A stretch of 64,000 nucleotides of DNA, taken from Massilia sp. YIM B02443. GTDB taxonomy: Bacteria > Pseudomonadota > Gammaproteobacteria > Burkholderiales > Burkholderiaceae_D. The position numbers and the translations under genes are program-made. Numbering within the stretch: the stretch's first letter is position 1; each line of letters begins with the position of its first letter. Positions 16,491 through 25,709 of the stretch are shown here, piece after piece. The stretch lies in assembly GCF_030411955.1 (NCBI RefSeq), contig NZ_JASNRA010000005.1:117655-181654 (forward strand), read 5' to 3'. The notes beneath the pieces were generated by a model. The model searched no databases, was not told the DNA's origin, and was given only the letters and a program-made list of their open reading frames with translations.

Positions 16491-17786
16491 ATGTTCAAGA
16501 CCATCCATGTCTTGTTTCATTCTCTGCTGCGTGCGCCGTTGCGATTGTTGACGGCATTGACGACGCTGGCGGCACTGTCCGCTAGCGCAGTCCACGCCGC
16601 GCCCGCCGCCGATTCGGTCCACCCCAGTCCCCCGCCACGCGCCGCCAGCCAGCCCCAGGGCTCGCTGGTCATCGTCGGCGGCGCGCTGCGTTCCGACAAC
16701 GACGCGGTCTGGGACCGCATCGTCGAACTCGCCGGCGGGCAGGGCGCGCGCATCGCCGTCTTCGCCTCGGCCTCGGCCACGCCCGAGCGCTCGGCGCGGA
16801 TGCTGGTCGAACGCTTCAACCGCAGCGGCGCGCGCGCCTTCTTCGTGCCGGTGGCCGAGCGCCTCGACAAGCTCGACTACCGCATCGCGGCCGAGGACGC
16901 CGAACTGGCGGCGGCGGTGCGCTCGGCCGGCGGCGCCTATTTCGCCGGCGGCGACCAGGGCCGCATCACGCGCGCGCTGCGCCGTCCCGACGGCAGCAAC
17001 ACGCGCATGCTCGACGCCCTGTGGAACATGTACCGGCGCGGCGGCGTGATCGCCGGCTCCAGCGCCGGCGCCGCCATCATGAGCAGCACCATGTTCGGCC
17101 AGCCGCGCACGGTGCTGGCCACGCTCAAGCAGGGGCTGAGCGACGGCCGCCACATCACGCAAGGCCTGGGCTTCATCGGCGACGACGTGTTCGTCGACCA
17201 GCACCTGCTGGTGCGCGGCCGCTTCGCGCGCATGCTGCCGGCGATGCTGGCCAAGGGCTACAAGATCGGCCTCGGCATCGACGAGAACACCGCCATGGTG
17301 GTGGGCCCCAAGCGCGACGTCGAGGTGATCGGCTACCGCGGCGCGCTGCTGGTCGACCTCACCAACGCCGCCACCCGCGACGGCACCTTCAACCTCAGCA
17401 ACGGCCGCCTGAGCTATCTCGACAACGGCGACCGCTTCAATCTTTCCAGCGGTGTGTTCACACCCGCGCCGGACAAGGCCGAGGGCAAGATCGACGCCGG
17501 CAAGCCGTACTACCGCGAGCCGCTGTTCTCGGCCGACATCCTCGGCAACGGCACCGTGGTCGATTTGATGGGCAAGCTGATCGACAGCGACCAGCCGGAA
17601 GCCATCGGCTTGTCGCTCGACAGCGCCAGCGCCGAGCAGCCCGACCTGGGCTTCGAATTCAAGCTGTCGCGCACCGGCGAGAGCATCGGCTACCAGTCGC
17701 CGTTCAGCGAAACATACTCGGTCTACAACGTACGGCTCGACATCCGGCCGATCGTGGTGCAGCGGCCGCTGTACCAATACAAATGA
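16491..17786 (+). CDS. Secreted cyanophycinase (peptidase S51)
   Basis: Cyanophycinases cut cyanophycin, the Asp-Arg storage polymer, into dipeptides. The S51 nucleophile motif is visible as IAGSSAGAAIMS, with the candidate catalytic Ser191, preceded by FAGGDQGRI. An N-terminal signal sequence ends near Ala36 (ASAVHA then AP), so the enzyme is exported, like the extracellular CphE type, and would feed on external polymer. At 431 residues it is longer than intracellular CphB owing to the signal and a C-terminal beta-rich domain of about 130 residues. No cyanophycin synthetase gene is in the window. A ribosome site GAGGAAAG precedes the ATG. Confidence 0.87.
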   Translation: MFKTIHVLFHSLLRAPLRLLTALTTLAALSASAVHAAPAADSVHPSPPPRAASQPQGSLVIVGGALRSDNDAVWDRIVELAGGQGARIAVFASASATPERSARMLVERFNRSGARAFFVPVAERLDKLDYRIAAEDAELAAAVRSAGGAYFAGGDQGRITRALRRPDGSNTRMLDALWNMYRRGGVIAGSSAGAAIMSSTMFGQPRTVLATLKQGLSDGRHITQGLGFIGDDVFVDQHLLVRGRFARMLPAMLAKGYKIGLGIDENTAMVVGPKRDVEVIGYRGALLVDLTNAATRDGTFNLSNGRLSYLDNGDRFNLSSGVFTPAPDKAEGKIDAGKPYYREPLFSADILGNGTVVDLMGKLIDSDQPEAIGLSLDSASAEQPDLGFEFKLSRTGESIGYQSPFSETYSVYNVRLDIRPIVVQRPLYQYK

Positions 17787-17846
17787 AGTAAAGTCGGCGG
17801 CGGTGACAGGCTTACAATGCTGCGATCCAATTCATGAGGAATCGCG

Positions 17847-19259
17847 ATGCGCCTGTTCCACTCGTTTGCCGCGCTGCTGCTCGGCGTAATCACTGCAGTT
17901 TCCCACGCCGCCCAGCCGGCCACCGTCCGTCTCGACTACGCGCACAGCGGCAACGCGCTGAATGAAAGCTACGCGATCGAGCGCGTGGTGATCGAACCGC
18001 TGCCGTGGCCGGGCAAGCTGTCGCGCAACATGGACGATACCAACCGCGGCAACAACCGGCTCGAGGTGGTCGACGCCCGGACCGGCGAGCTGCTGTATTC
18101 GCGTGGTTTCTCGACCGTGTTCGGCGAGTGGCGCAGCACCGAAGAGGCGGGACGCATCAGCCGCAGCTTCCAGGAATCGGTGCGCTTCCCGCAATTTGCG
18201 CAGCCGGTGCGGGTGCGCATCCTCAAGCGCGACGAGCGCAATGCGTTCTCGGTGGCGTGGAGCATCGACGTCGATCCGAACGCGCAAGACGTGGTCCGCC
18301 AGCAGCCGCCGGCGCCGGCCAGGCCGATCCCGATCCAGGTCAGCGGGCCGTCGCCGGACAAGGTCGACCTGTTGATCCTGGGTGACGGCTACACGCGGAA
18401 AGAGATGAAGAAGTTCGAGCAGGATGCGCGCCGCCTGTCGCAGCACCTGTTCTCGGTGTCGCCGTTCCGCGAGCGTGCAAAAGACTTCAACGTGTGGGCG
18501 CTGGCGGTGCCGACCGAGCAATCCGGCATCAGCCGGCCGTCGACCGGCGTGCACAACGCGTCCGCGCTGGGCACGCGCTACGACATCTTCGGCAGCGAAC
18601 GCTATGTGCTGACGCTCGACAACCGCGCCCTGCGCGAAATCGCCCAGCACGCGCCGTACGAGTTCATCGAAATCCTGGTCAACAACGAAACCTACGGCGG
18701 CGGCGGCATCTTCGGCCAGTTCAGCACCGCCGCGGCCAGCAACGACTGGGCCAACTACCTGTTCGTGCACGAGTTCGGCCACCACTTCGCCGGCCTGGCC
18801 GACGAGTACTACACCTCGCCGGTGGCCTACGCGGCGGCCAGCGGACGCCCTGAACCGTGGGAGCCGAACGCCACCGCGCTGCGCGACCCGTCCAAGCTGA
18901 AGTGGAAGCGCCACGTGAAGGAGGGCACGCCGCTGCCGACGCCGTGGCCCAAGGAACAGTATGAAGAAGCATCGCGCGCCTACCAGAAGAAGCGCGCGGC
19001 GCTGCGTGCCGCCAACCGGCCCGAGTCCGAGATGAATGCGCTGTTCCGCGAAGACCTGAAGCAGACCAATGCCTTGTTCGCACAGCAGCCGCATCGCCAC
19101 ACGATCGGCGCTTTCGAAGGCGCCAACTACGAAGCCAGCGGTTACTACCGGCCGGCGATGCAATGCATCATGTTCGACCGCAGCGAAGCGTTCTGTCCGG
19201 TGTGCCAGGACGGCATCAGCGACATCATCGACCTGTATGCCGGGCCTTCCCGGCAGTAA
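17847..19259 (+). CDS. Secreted M64-type metallopeptidase
   Basis: The protein has a signal peptide ending near residue 22 (VSHAAQ) and the zinc motif VHEFGHHFAGLADEYY, with His308, Glu309 and His312 of HExxH and a nearby Asp. This pattern and the 470-residue length match the IgA-peptidase-M64 family, found in many environmental bacteria as secreted proteases. The N-terminal 150 residues are a beta-rich domain typical of the family. The C-terminal part contains FCPVCQDG, whose two Cys could form a disulfide. It follows the cyanophycinase by 60 bases in the same direction; both are exported hydrolases. Confidence 0.87.
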   Translation: MRLFHSFAALLLGVITAVSHAAQPATVRLDYAHSGNALNESYAIERVVIEPLPWPGKLSRNMDDTNRGNNRLEVVDARTGELLYSRGFSTVFGEWRSTEEAGRISRSFQESVRFPQFAQPVRVRILKRDERNAFSVAWSIDVDPNAQDVVRQQPPAPARPIPIQVSGPSPDKVDLLILGDGYTRKEMKKFEQDARRLSQHLFSVSPFRERAKDFNVWALAVPTEQSGISRPSTGVHNASALGTRYDIFGSERYVLTLDNRALREIAQHAPYEFIEILVNNETYGGGGIFGQFSTAAASNDWANYLFVHEFGHHFAGLADEYYTSPVAYAAASGRPEPWEPNATALRDPSKLKWKRHVKEGTPLPTPWPKEQYEEASRAYQKKRAALRAANRPESEMNALFREDLKQTNALFAQQPHRHTIGAFEGANYEASGYYRPAMQCIMFDRSEAFCPVCQDGISDIIDLYAGPSRQ

Positions 19260-19403
19260 TCTTTGCTTACAACTCTGACAAATTCTCGGTGGGCTAACTA
19301 ACAGACCCGGCGGGGTGGCAGCGGTATTCTGGAATCACTGAAGAACAACAACGACGCACGGAACACCTGAACTGTGCGGTGAAACCACCGAAAGGAACAC
19401 ATC

Positions 19404-19892
19404 ATGAACAAACTGATCGCTACCCTCATCGCCGGCCTGTTCGCTACCGCTGCTCACGCCCAGACCACCGCCACCACCGCTGCCGACAACCGCGTGGTCA
19501 AGGCCGAAGCGAATGCCGAGAAAGACATCATCAAGGCCGAACAGAAAGAAATCAAGACCGCGGTGAAAGCCGACGAAAAAGTGAACAAGCAGATGGCCAA
19601 GTCGGCTGAAGCCAAGTCGAAAGCGCACGCCGATCTGGTCGAAACCCACACCGACGCGGCTGCGAAGGTTGCCAAAGCCGATCCGGAAGACCGTGCCAAG
19701 GCGATCGCCAAGGCGGAAGACAAGGTCGCCGGCGCCAACCTGAAGGCCGAGAAGAAAATGATCAAGGCCGATGAAAAAGTGCTGAAGGCACAGGTCGATG
19801 CGGCTGCCGACAAGGCCACCGCTGCGGCCAAGACCGAAAAGGTCCGCGCCGAAGCGCAGGCTGACGTGCACAAGGCTGCCGCCAAGAACTAA
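19404..19892 (+). CDS. Small exported Ala/Lys/Glu-rich helical protein
   Basis: The 162-residue product has a clean signal peptide with probable cleavage after AAHAQ at residue 20. The mature part is almost entirely Ala, Lys, Glu, Asp and Val, with repeating KAE, KAD and AKA units. It should be one long, highly charged helix or coiled coil. It has no Cys, no Trp and no catalytic motif. I do not recognise the family. A stalk, a periplasmic chaperone-like role or a surface polyelectrolyte are all possible. It has its own ribosome site (AAAGGAACA) and a strong terminator, so it is a single-gene unit. Confidence 0.8.
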   Translation: MNKLIATLIAGLFATAAHAQTTATTAADNRVVKAEANAEKDIIKAEQKEIKTAVKADEKVNKQMAKSAEAKSKAHADLVETHTDAAAKVAKADPEDRAKAIAKAEDKVAGANLKAEKKMIKADEKVLKAQVDAAADKATAAAKTEKVRAEAQADVHKAAAKN

Positions 19893-19911
19893 GCAGCTAG
19901 CTTGAAATGGA

Positions 19912-19940
19912 AAATGCCGGCATCGCGCCGGCATTTTTTT
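19912..19940 (+). terminator. Intrinsic terminator after the Ala/Lys-rich exported protein
   Basis: AAATGCCGG pairs perfectly with CCGGCATTT over a seven-base loop and is followed by TTTTC, 20 bases after the stop codon. Confidence 0.9.
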
Positions 19941-19954
19941 CATTGTTACCCTTA

Positions 19955-20069
19955 AAACCGTCATCCCCGCGAAGGCGGGGATCCAAGTCCGGTGCGCACC
20001 AATATCGTCTCTAAGATGCGTTTCAGCGTGCGGGCAAACTTGGATCCCCGCCTTCGCGGGGATGACGGA
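19955..20069. repeat. REP-like palindrome pair, inverted, locus 1
   Basis: Two copies of a 34-base element face each other: CCGTCATCCCCGCGAAGG continuing to GGATCCAAGT (19958-19988), and its inverse starting ACTTGGATCCCCGCC (20038-20069). Each copy contains its own GC palindrome. It sits between the Ala/Lys-rich protein gene and the 3' end of parC. Confidence 0.85.
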
Positions 20070-20094
20070 TCAAAGAGAGGCGGTTACGGATGCG

Positions 20095-22419
20095 TTAACC
20101 TTCCGCCCGCATCGCCAGGTCTTGCGCCTTCAGGCGCGCCGACAAGGCCTTGCCCTTGCGCGAGCGCTTGCCGAAGTGCGGCTCCAGCCCCGATGCGAAC
20201 AGTTCCACGGTACGCGCCTTGTCGCCCGACCAGGTGCCGATCACGTTCACGCCCTTCTGCGTGATCGGCTGCGCCGCCAGCAGGGTTTCCTTCGGCTCCA
20301 GCTCCATCAGCGTCACGCCACGTCCACCATTGGTCAGCACCTTCATCTCGTCGATGCCGAACACCAGCACACGCCCTTTTTCGGACAGGCAGGCGATGGC
20401 GCCGGCGGCATCCGATACGATGCGCGGCGGCAGCGGGGTCGCGCCTTCGTTCAGGGTGATGAACGATTTACCACCTTTCAGGCGGCTGACCATGTCGCCG
20501 GCCTTGGTGATGAAGCCGAAGGCGTCCGAGGTTGCCAGCAGCAGGCGTGTGTCCGGGTTGCCGGCGAAGTAGTGCAAGATGCGCACGCCGCCCGACAGAT
20601 CGACCAGCGTAGTGATCGGCACGCCGTCGCCGCGCGCACCCGGCAGCGCATTGACCGGCACCGAATACGCCTTGCCGTTGTCGCCAATGCCCAGCAGGTG
20701 GTCCACCGTACGGCACTCGAAGGCCTTGTACAGCGAGTCGCCGGCCTTGAAGGTGAACTGCGCCGGGTCGTGGCCGATGCCGGTACGCGCGCGCACCCAG
20801 CCCTTCTCCGACACGATCACGGTCACCGGCTCGTCGACCACCTTCTGCTCGGCCACGGCGCGCTGCGCTTCTTCGATCACGGTGCGGCGGTTGTCGCCGA
20901 AGGCCTTGGCGTCCTGCTCGATCTCCTTGATGATCAGGCGCTTCATCGACGACTGGTTCTCCAGCAGATCCTGCAGCTTTTCCTTTTCATTGCGCAGCTC
21001 GGCCAGCTCTTGCTGGATCTTGATCGCTTCCAGGCGCGCCAGCTGGCGCAGGCGGATCTCGAGGATGTCCTCGGCCTGGCGCTCGCTCAGGCGGAATTCT
21101 TCGATCAGCGCCGCCTTCGGCTCGTCCGAATTACGGATGATGGCGATCACCTTGTCGATGTTCAGCAGCACCGTTTCGCGGCCTTCCAGGATGTGGATGC
21201 GGTCGTTGACCTTGCCCAGCCTGAATTCGGTCCGGCGACGGACGGTGACGAAGCGATAGTCGATCCACTCCTGGATGATCGCGGTGAGACCCTTCTGGCG
21301 CGGACGGCCGTCGCCGCCGATCATCACCAGGTTGATCGGCGCCGAGCTCTCGAGCGACGTATGCGCCAGCAGCATCAGCATGAATTCGTTCTGATCCTGG
21401 TTCTTCGACTTCGGCTCGAACACCAGGCGCACCGGCGCTTCGCGGCCGGATTCGTCGCGCACCGCGTCGAGCGCGCCGAGGATGGTGTTCTTCAGCGCCA
21501 GCTGTTCCGGCAGCAGCGCCTTCTTGCCCAGCTTGACTTTCGGGTTGGTCAGCTCTTCGATCTCTTCCAGCACGCGCTGCGACGAGCAGCCCGGCGGCAG
21601 TTCGTACACGACGGCCTGCCACTGGCCGCGCGCCAGTTCCTCGATCTTCCAGCGCGCGCGCACCTTCATCGAACCGCGCCCGACCGCATACATGTCGGCG
21701 ATGTTCGAGGCCGGGGTGATGATCTGGCCGCCGCCCGGGAAGTCCGGGCCGGGGATCAAGGTCATCAGCTCGGCGTGGGTGATCTTCGGATTGCGGATCA
21801 TCGCCACCGCGGCCGATGCCACTTCGCGCAGGTTGTGCGACGGGATCTCGGTGGCCAGGCCGACCGCGATGCCGGAGGCGCCATTGAGCAGCACCATCGG
21901 CAGGCGTGCCGGCAGCGTGCGCGGCTCGTTGGTCGAGCCGTCATAGTTCGGCTGGAAGTCGACCGTGCCCATGTCGATTTCGTCGAGCAGCAGGCGCGAG
22001 ATCGGGGTCAAACGGGCTTCGGTATAGCGCATCGCCGCGGCGCCGTCGCCGTCGCGCGAGCCGAAGTTGCCCTGGCCGTCGATCAGCGGATAGCGCAGCG
22101 AGAAGTCCTGCGCCATGCGCACCAGCGCGTCGTACACCGACTGGTCGCCGTGCGGGTGCAACTTACCCAGCACGTCGCCGACCACGGCGGCCGATTTGCG
22201 CGGCTTGGCGGTCGGGCCCAGGCCCAGTTCGTTCATCGCGTACAGGATGCGGCGCTGGACCGGCTTCTGGCCGTCCGACACGTCGGGCAGGGCGCGGCCC
22301 TTGACCACCGAGACGGCGTAGTCGAGGTAGGCGCGCTCGGCGAAGGTGGAAAGGGTGAGCGTTTCGGCGTCGTCCGAAGGCTCGTGTTGTTGTTCGAAGA
22401 GGCTTGCTTGGTTTGTCAT
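20095..22419 (-). CDS. parC: DNA topoisomerase IV subunit A
   Basis: ParC is the DNA-cleaving subunit of topoisomerase IV, which unlinks daughter chromosomes. The active-site Tyr lies in [14 protein letters not shown]. The quinolone-determining region reads [17 protein letters not shown], where the position equal to E. coli Ser80 is Gln and that equal to Glu84 is Asp. The C-terminal half has the beta-pinwheel repeats. I chose the ATG at 22419 (774 residues); the frame extends further through the REP repeat, but that stretch is repeat DNA. It follows parE by 191 bases in the same direction. Confidence 0.96.
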   Translation of the reverse strand: MTNQASLFEQQHEPSDDAETLTLSTFAERAYLDYAVSVVKGRALPDVSDGQKPVQRRILYAMNELGLGPTAKPRKSAAVVGDVLGKLHPHGDQSVYDALVRMAQDFSLRYPLIDGQGNFGSRDGDGAAAMRYTEARLTPISRLLLDEIDMGTVDFQPNYDGSTNEPRTLPARLPMVLLNGASGIAVGLATEIPSHNLREVASAAVAMIRNPKITHAELMTLIPGPDFPGGGQIITPASNIADMYAVGRGSMKVRARWKIEELARGQWQAVVYELPPGCSSQRVLEEIEELTNPKVKLGKKALLPEQLALKNTILGALDAVRDESGREAPVRLVFEPKSKNQDQNEFMLMLLAHTSLESSAPINLVMIGGDGRPRQKGLTAIIQEWIDYRFVTVRRRTEFRLGKVNDRIHILEGRETVLLNIDKVIAIIRNSDEPKAALIEEFRLSERQAEDILEIRLRQLARLEAIKIQQELAELRNEKEKLQDLLENQSSMKRLIIKEIEQDAKAFGDNRRTVIEEAQRAVAEQKVVDEPVTVIVSEKGWVRARTGIGHDPAQFTFKAGDSLYKAFECRTVDHLLGIGDNGKAYSVPVNALPGARGDGVPITTLVDLSGGVRILHYFAGNPDTRLLLATSDAFGFITKAGDMVSRLKGGKSFITLNEGATPLPPRIVSDAAGAIACLSEKGRVLVFGIDEMKVLTNGGRGVTLMELEPKETLLAAQPITQKGVNVIGTWSGDKARTVELFASGLEPHFGKRSRKGKALSARLKAQDLAMRAEG

Positions 22420-22464
22420 GGTGTTTGTTCGGTGTTCTTTGCGGGCGCTAGTGGCTGCTCGGGG

Positions 22465-22588
22465 AAACTTGGATCCCCGCCTGCGCGGGGATGACGGTTT
22501 CACGTATAACTCAGTGAACTATTTCGCGGCAGTGTTAGTACCACCACCCGAAAGACCGTCATTCCCGCGAAGGCGGGAACCCAAGTTA
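22465..22588. repeat. REP-like palindrome pair, inverted, locus 2
   Basis: AACTTGGATCCCCGCCTGCG at the left (22465-22500) and GACCGTCATTCCCGCGAAGG at the right (22554-22588) are inverse copies of the same element as locus 1, here with the CAAG ends outward. The pair fills the parE-parC gap, so it lies within a probable transcript and could stabilise or attenuate it. Confidence 0.85.
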
Positions 22589-22610
22589 AGCGTGAACAGC
22601 CATTACCTCA

Positions 22611-24605
22611 TCAGATATCCGCTTCCGTTTCGTTGCCGTGTTCCTCGATCCAGGCCCGGCGCGCAGCCGCTTCGCCCTTGCCCATCAGCATATTGAAGCG
22701 CGACGCGGATTCCGCCAGGTCGTATTCGCCGAACGAGACCGGCAGCAGGCGGCGCGTATCCGGATTCATGGTGGTTTCCCACAGCTGCTCGGCATTCATC
22801 TCGCCCAGGCCCTTGAAGCGCGAGATGCCCCAGCTGCCTTCCTTCAGGCCTTCTTTCTTGAGCTTGTCCTCGATCGCCAGCAGTTCGCCGTCGTCCAGCG
22901 CGTACAGCTTCTGGATCGGCTTCTTGCCGCGCGCCGGCACGTCGACGCGGTACAGCGGCGGACGCGCGATGCAGATGTTGCCGTTCCTGAACAGGGCCGG
23001 GAAGTGCTTGAAGAACAGCGTCAACAAGAGCACCTGGATGTGCGAGCCGTCCACGTCCGCATCGGACAGGATGCAGATCTTGCCGTAGCGCAGACCCGAC
23101 AGGTCGGGCGCATCGCCGGCGCCGTGCGGATCGACGCCGATCGCCACCGCGATGTCGTGGATCTCGTTGTTGGCGAACAGGCGGTCGCGGTCGGTTTCCC
23201 AGGAGTTGAGCACCTTGCCGCGCAGCGGCAGGATCGCCTGGAATTCCTTGTCGCGGCCCATCTTGGCCGAACCGCCGGCCGAGTCGCCCTCGACCAGGAA
23301 CAGTTCGTTGCGGGTGATGTCGCTCGATTCGCAATCGGTCAGCTTGCCCGGCAACACGGCCACGCCGGACGACTTCTTCTTCTCGACCTTCTGCAGCGAG
23401 CGCAGGCGCGACTGGGCCTGCTTGATCACCAGCTCGGCCAGTTTCTTGCCGTATTCGACGTGCTGGTTCAGCCACAGCTCGAGCGGCGGCTTGGTGAAGG
23501 TCGACACCAGTTTCACCGCGTCGCGCGAATTCAGGCGTTCCTTGGTCTGGCCCTGGAATTGCGGATCGAGCACCTTGGCCGACAGCACGAACGAAGTGCG
23601 CGCGAACACGTCTTCCGGCAGCAGCTTGACGCCTTTCGGCAGCAGGCCGTGCAGCTCGACGAAGTTCTTCACCGCGCCGAACAGGCCGTCGCGCAGGCCG
23701 GCTTCGTGGGTGCCGCCGCTCGGCGTCGGGATCAGGTTGACGTAGGACTCACGCACCACGCCGCCTTCTTCGGTCCAGGCCACGACCCAGGCCGCGCCTT
23801 CACCTTCGGCGAAGCCTTCGTCGCCCGCGGCCGCAAATTGCGCGCCTTCGAACAGCGGGATCACGGTCTCGCCGTTCGAGCCTTGCGCCAGCGCTTCGGT
23901 CAGGTAGCCGCGCAGGCCTTCGTCGTAGCGCCAGGTCTGGACTTCGCCCTTGGCGTTGGTCAGGGTGACGGTCACGCCCGGCAGCAGCACGGCTTTCGAG
24001 CGCAGCAGGCGCTGCAGGTCGCCCAGCGGGATGTTCGGGGAATCGAAATACTTGCCGTCCGGCCAGGCGGTGACGCGGGTGCCGTTCTTCTTGCCGCCGC
24101 GCTCGGCGGGGGACGAGCTCAATGGTTCGATCACGTCGCCGTCGGCGAACACCAGATTGTGCACGCCGTTGCCGGCGTCGTCTTTGCGCCACACGGTGAT
24201 TTCCAGGCGCTTGGACAGCGCGTTGGTCACCGACACGCCGACGCCGTGCAGGCCGCCCGAGAAGGCGTAGGCGCCGCCCGAACCCTTGTCGAACTTGCCG
24301 CCGGCGTGCAGGCGCGTGAACACGATCTCGACCGTGGAGACGCCTTCTTCCGGGTGGATGCCGACCGGAATGCCGCGGCCATCGTCCTCGACCGTGATCG
24401 AACCGTCCGGGTTGAGCGTGACGCCGATGTTCTTGCAGTGGCCGCCCAGCGCCTCGTCCGAGGCGTTGTCGATCACTTCCTGGATGATGTGGAGCGGGTT
24501 CTCGGTCCGGGTGTACATGCCCGGGCGCTGTTTCACAGGTTCGAGTCCCTTGAGGACGCGGATGGATGACTCGCTATAGTCTGGAGCAGGTTTCTTGGAG
24601 GCCAT
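22611..24605 (-). CDS. parE: DNA topoisomerase IV subunit B
   Basis: ParE is the ATPase subunit of topoisomerase IV. The GHKL ATP site is visible from RPGMYTRTENPLHIIQEVID through the Gly-rich GRGIPVG and HGVGVSVTNALS motifs. The Toprim domain is seen as ELFLVEGDSAGGSAKMGRD and the acidic SDADVDGSHIQV, which binds the cleavage magnesium ions. The 664 residues match the type. It starts at the ATG at 24605. A candidate LexA box lies 66 to 85 bases upstream of this start, shared with the divergent gene at 24780. Confidence 0.96.
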   Translation of the reverse strand: MASKKPAPDYSESSIRVLKGLEPVKQRPGMYTRTENPLHIIQEVIDNASDEALGGHCKNIGVTLNPDGSITVEDDGRGIPVGIHPEEGVSTVEIVFTRLHAGGKFDKGSGGAYAFSGGLHGVGVSVTNALSKRLEITVWRKDDAGNGVHNLVFADGDVIEPLSSSPAERGGKKNGTRVTAWPDGKYFDSPNIPLGDLQRLLRSKAVLLPGVTVTLTNAKGEVQTWRYDEGLRGYLTEALAQGSNGETVIPLFEGAQFAAAGDEGFAEGEGAAWVVAWTEEGGVVRESYVNLIPTPSGGTHEAGLRDGLFGAVKNFVELHGLLPKGVKLLPEDVFARTSFVLSAKVLDPQFQGQTKERLNSRDAVKLVSTFTKPPLELWLNQHVEYGKKLAELVIKQAQSRLRSLQKVEKKKSSGVAVLPGKLTDCESSDITRNELFLVEGDSAGGSAKMGRDKEFQAILPLRGKVLNSWETDRDRLFANNEIHDIAVAIGVDPHGAGDAPDLSGLRYGKICILSDADVDGSHIQVLLLTLFFKHFPALFRNGNICIARPPLYRVDVPARGKKPIQKLYALDDGELLAIEDKLKKEGLKEGSWGISRFKGLGEMNAEQLWETTMNPDTRRLLPVSFGEYDLAESASRFNMLMGKGEAAARRAWIEEHGNETEADI

Positions 24606-24670
24606 ACTGATGAATGTTTGTCGAATGCTTGCGCATTCTATCTTGTCGGGCGGAAAAGGTTAGGCTTTTT

Positions 24671-24690
24671 TACTGGATAAATATACAGTA
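24671..24690. promoter_or_regulatory. Candidate LexA (SOS) box
   Basis: TACTGGATAAATATACAGTA has the E. coli-type LexA layout: TACTG and CAGTA half-sites separated by ten A/T-rich bases (one G), with CTG and CAG at the correct spacing. It lies in the 174-base divergent gap between parE and the tandem pseudo-receiver gene, so it may control either or both. Betaproteobacterial LexA is known to use this motif class. Binding itself is not shown. Confidence 0.72.
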
Positions 24691-24779
24691 TTCCGCCAAC
24701 GTGTTGTGCTTTTCGGTTTGCGCACTTGTGCTAGATTGAGCCAGATCACGTCCGGCTATGCCAGGAAGGGGCGTTACCG

Positions 24780-25616
24780 ATGACCGTTTCTTGTAGTCCG
24801 TTCACCGTTCGTCTACTCGGGTTTTCGCCCGATGAGTTCGCACGCCTGGAAGCCATGCTGGTCCGCGTGCCGGGCGCGGGCCCGTCGTATTTTTGCCTGC
24901 ACGAAGACAGTTTGCAAGAGCCGGACGTCTATATCGTCAATGGCGACAGCCCGGCCGCCGTGGCCCGGCTCGACTGTTTGCCGCCCGGTGCGCTGCACAG
25001 CGCCCTGGTTATCGGCGCGCCGGGGCCGACCCTGTGGCCGACCATGGCCAGGCCGGTCGAGCGCCTGGTGCTGCACGATCTGCTGGCCGACCTGCTCGAC
25101 CAGCGCGTGCAGGCCCAGGCCGCCTGCGTCGCGCGCGGCGAGCGGCTGCGGCCCGAGCGCCGGCGCCGCCTGCGCATCGCGCCCGACTGCGAAACGCCCG
25201 CCTTCTATTCGCGCCTGCGCCATGGTCCACCAGATGGGGCCGTTTTGATCGTGGACAAGGAGTGCACTTTCCACAACCACGTCGCGCGCATACTCGGCGA
25301 TCGTCCGCCGGCGCACCGGCGGCCGCTGGCCTGGACCGACAGCCTGCGCGCCGCCGTGCGCCTGTGCGACGAAACCTCGGTGTCGCTGGTGATGATCAAC
25401 ACCGCCGCGCCCGGCATCGAACCTTATGAACTGTGCAGCTCGATCAAGTCGCAGGAAGGGGCGGGGCGCACGCCGGTGCTGTTCCTGGTCGAGCAATCGT
25501 TCCGCTACGATCCGGTGCGCGCCCGTCGCGCCGGTGTGCGCGGCCTGCTCGACAAGCCGGTGGCGGGCCGCCACCTGTTGATGACCTTCCAGAAGCTGCT
25601 CGACTTGCCCGTTTGA
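24780..25616 (+). CDS. Tandem degenerate receiver-domain protein, unknown role
   Basis: The 278 residues look like two response-regulator receiver folds in a row without an output domain. The C-terminal half (about 154 to 275) runs AVLIVDKE, LVMINTAAP, TPVLFLVE and GVRGLLDKPV, the order of strands 1, 3, 4 and 5 of CheY-like domains. Asn207 stands where the phospho-accepting Asp should be, the second acidic pocket residue is Lys160, and the switch Thr is Val; Lys259 is kept. The N-terminal half (about 9 to 108) has a fainter copy, with VYIVNGDSP (Asn54 at the same place), ALVIGA and ARPVERL. An Arg-rich linker (120 to 132) joins them. Phosphorylation is therefore unlikely. A LexA box lies upstream. 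I do not recognise a named family. Confidence 0.7.
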   Translation: MTVSCSPFTVRLLGFSPDEFARLEAMLVRVPGAGPSYFCLHEDSLQEPDVYIVNGDSPAAVARLDCLPPGALHSALVIGAPGPTLWPTMARPVERLVLHDLLADLLDQRVQAQAACVARGERLRPERRRRLRIAPDCETPAFYSRLRHGPPDGAVLIVDKECTFHNHVARILGDRPPAHRRPLAWTDSLRAAVRLCDETSVSLVMINTAAPGIEPYELCSSIKSQEGAGRTPVLFLVEQSFRYDPVRARRAGVRGLLDKPVAGRHLLMTFQKLLDLPV

Positions 25617-25709
25617 GGCCGGCCGGGGGCGCTCGCGGCGCCGCGTCAGGCATGCGTTTTTGTCACATTTTCGAATCGTGCGCGGCCATGGCGAAGTTAT
25701 ATTGTCAAC

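Noticed and set aside
20062..22494. Open frame of about 810 codons opposite parC
   Set aside because: It mirrors parC exactly, has a composition typical of a reverse-strand shadow (His, Arg, Gln, Val), and no motif or ribosome site.
22638..24569. Open frame of about 640 codons opposite parE
   Set aside because: Shadow of parE, whose ATPase and Toprim motifs are unmistakable on the minus strand.
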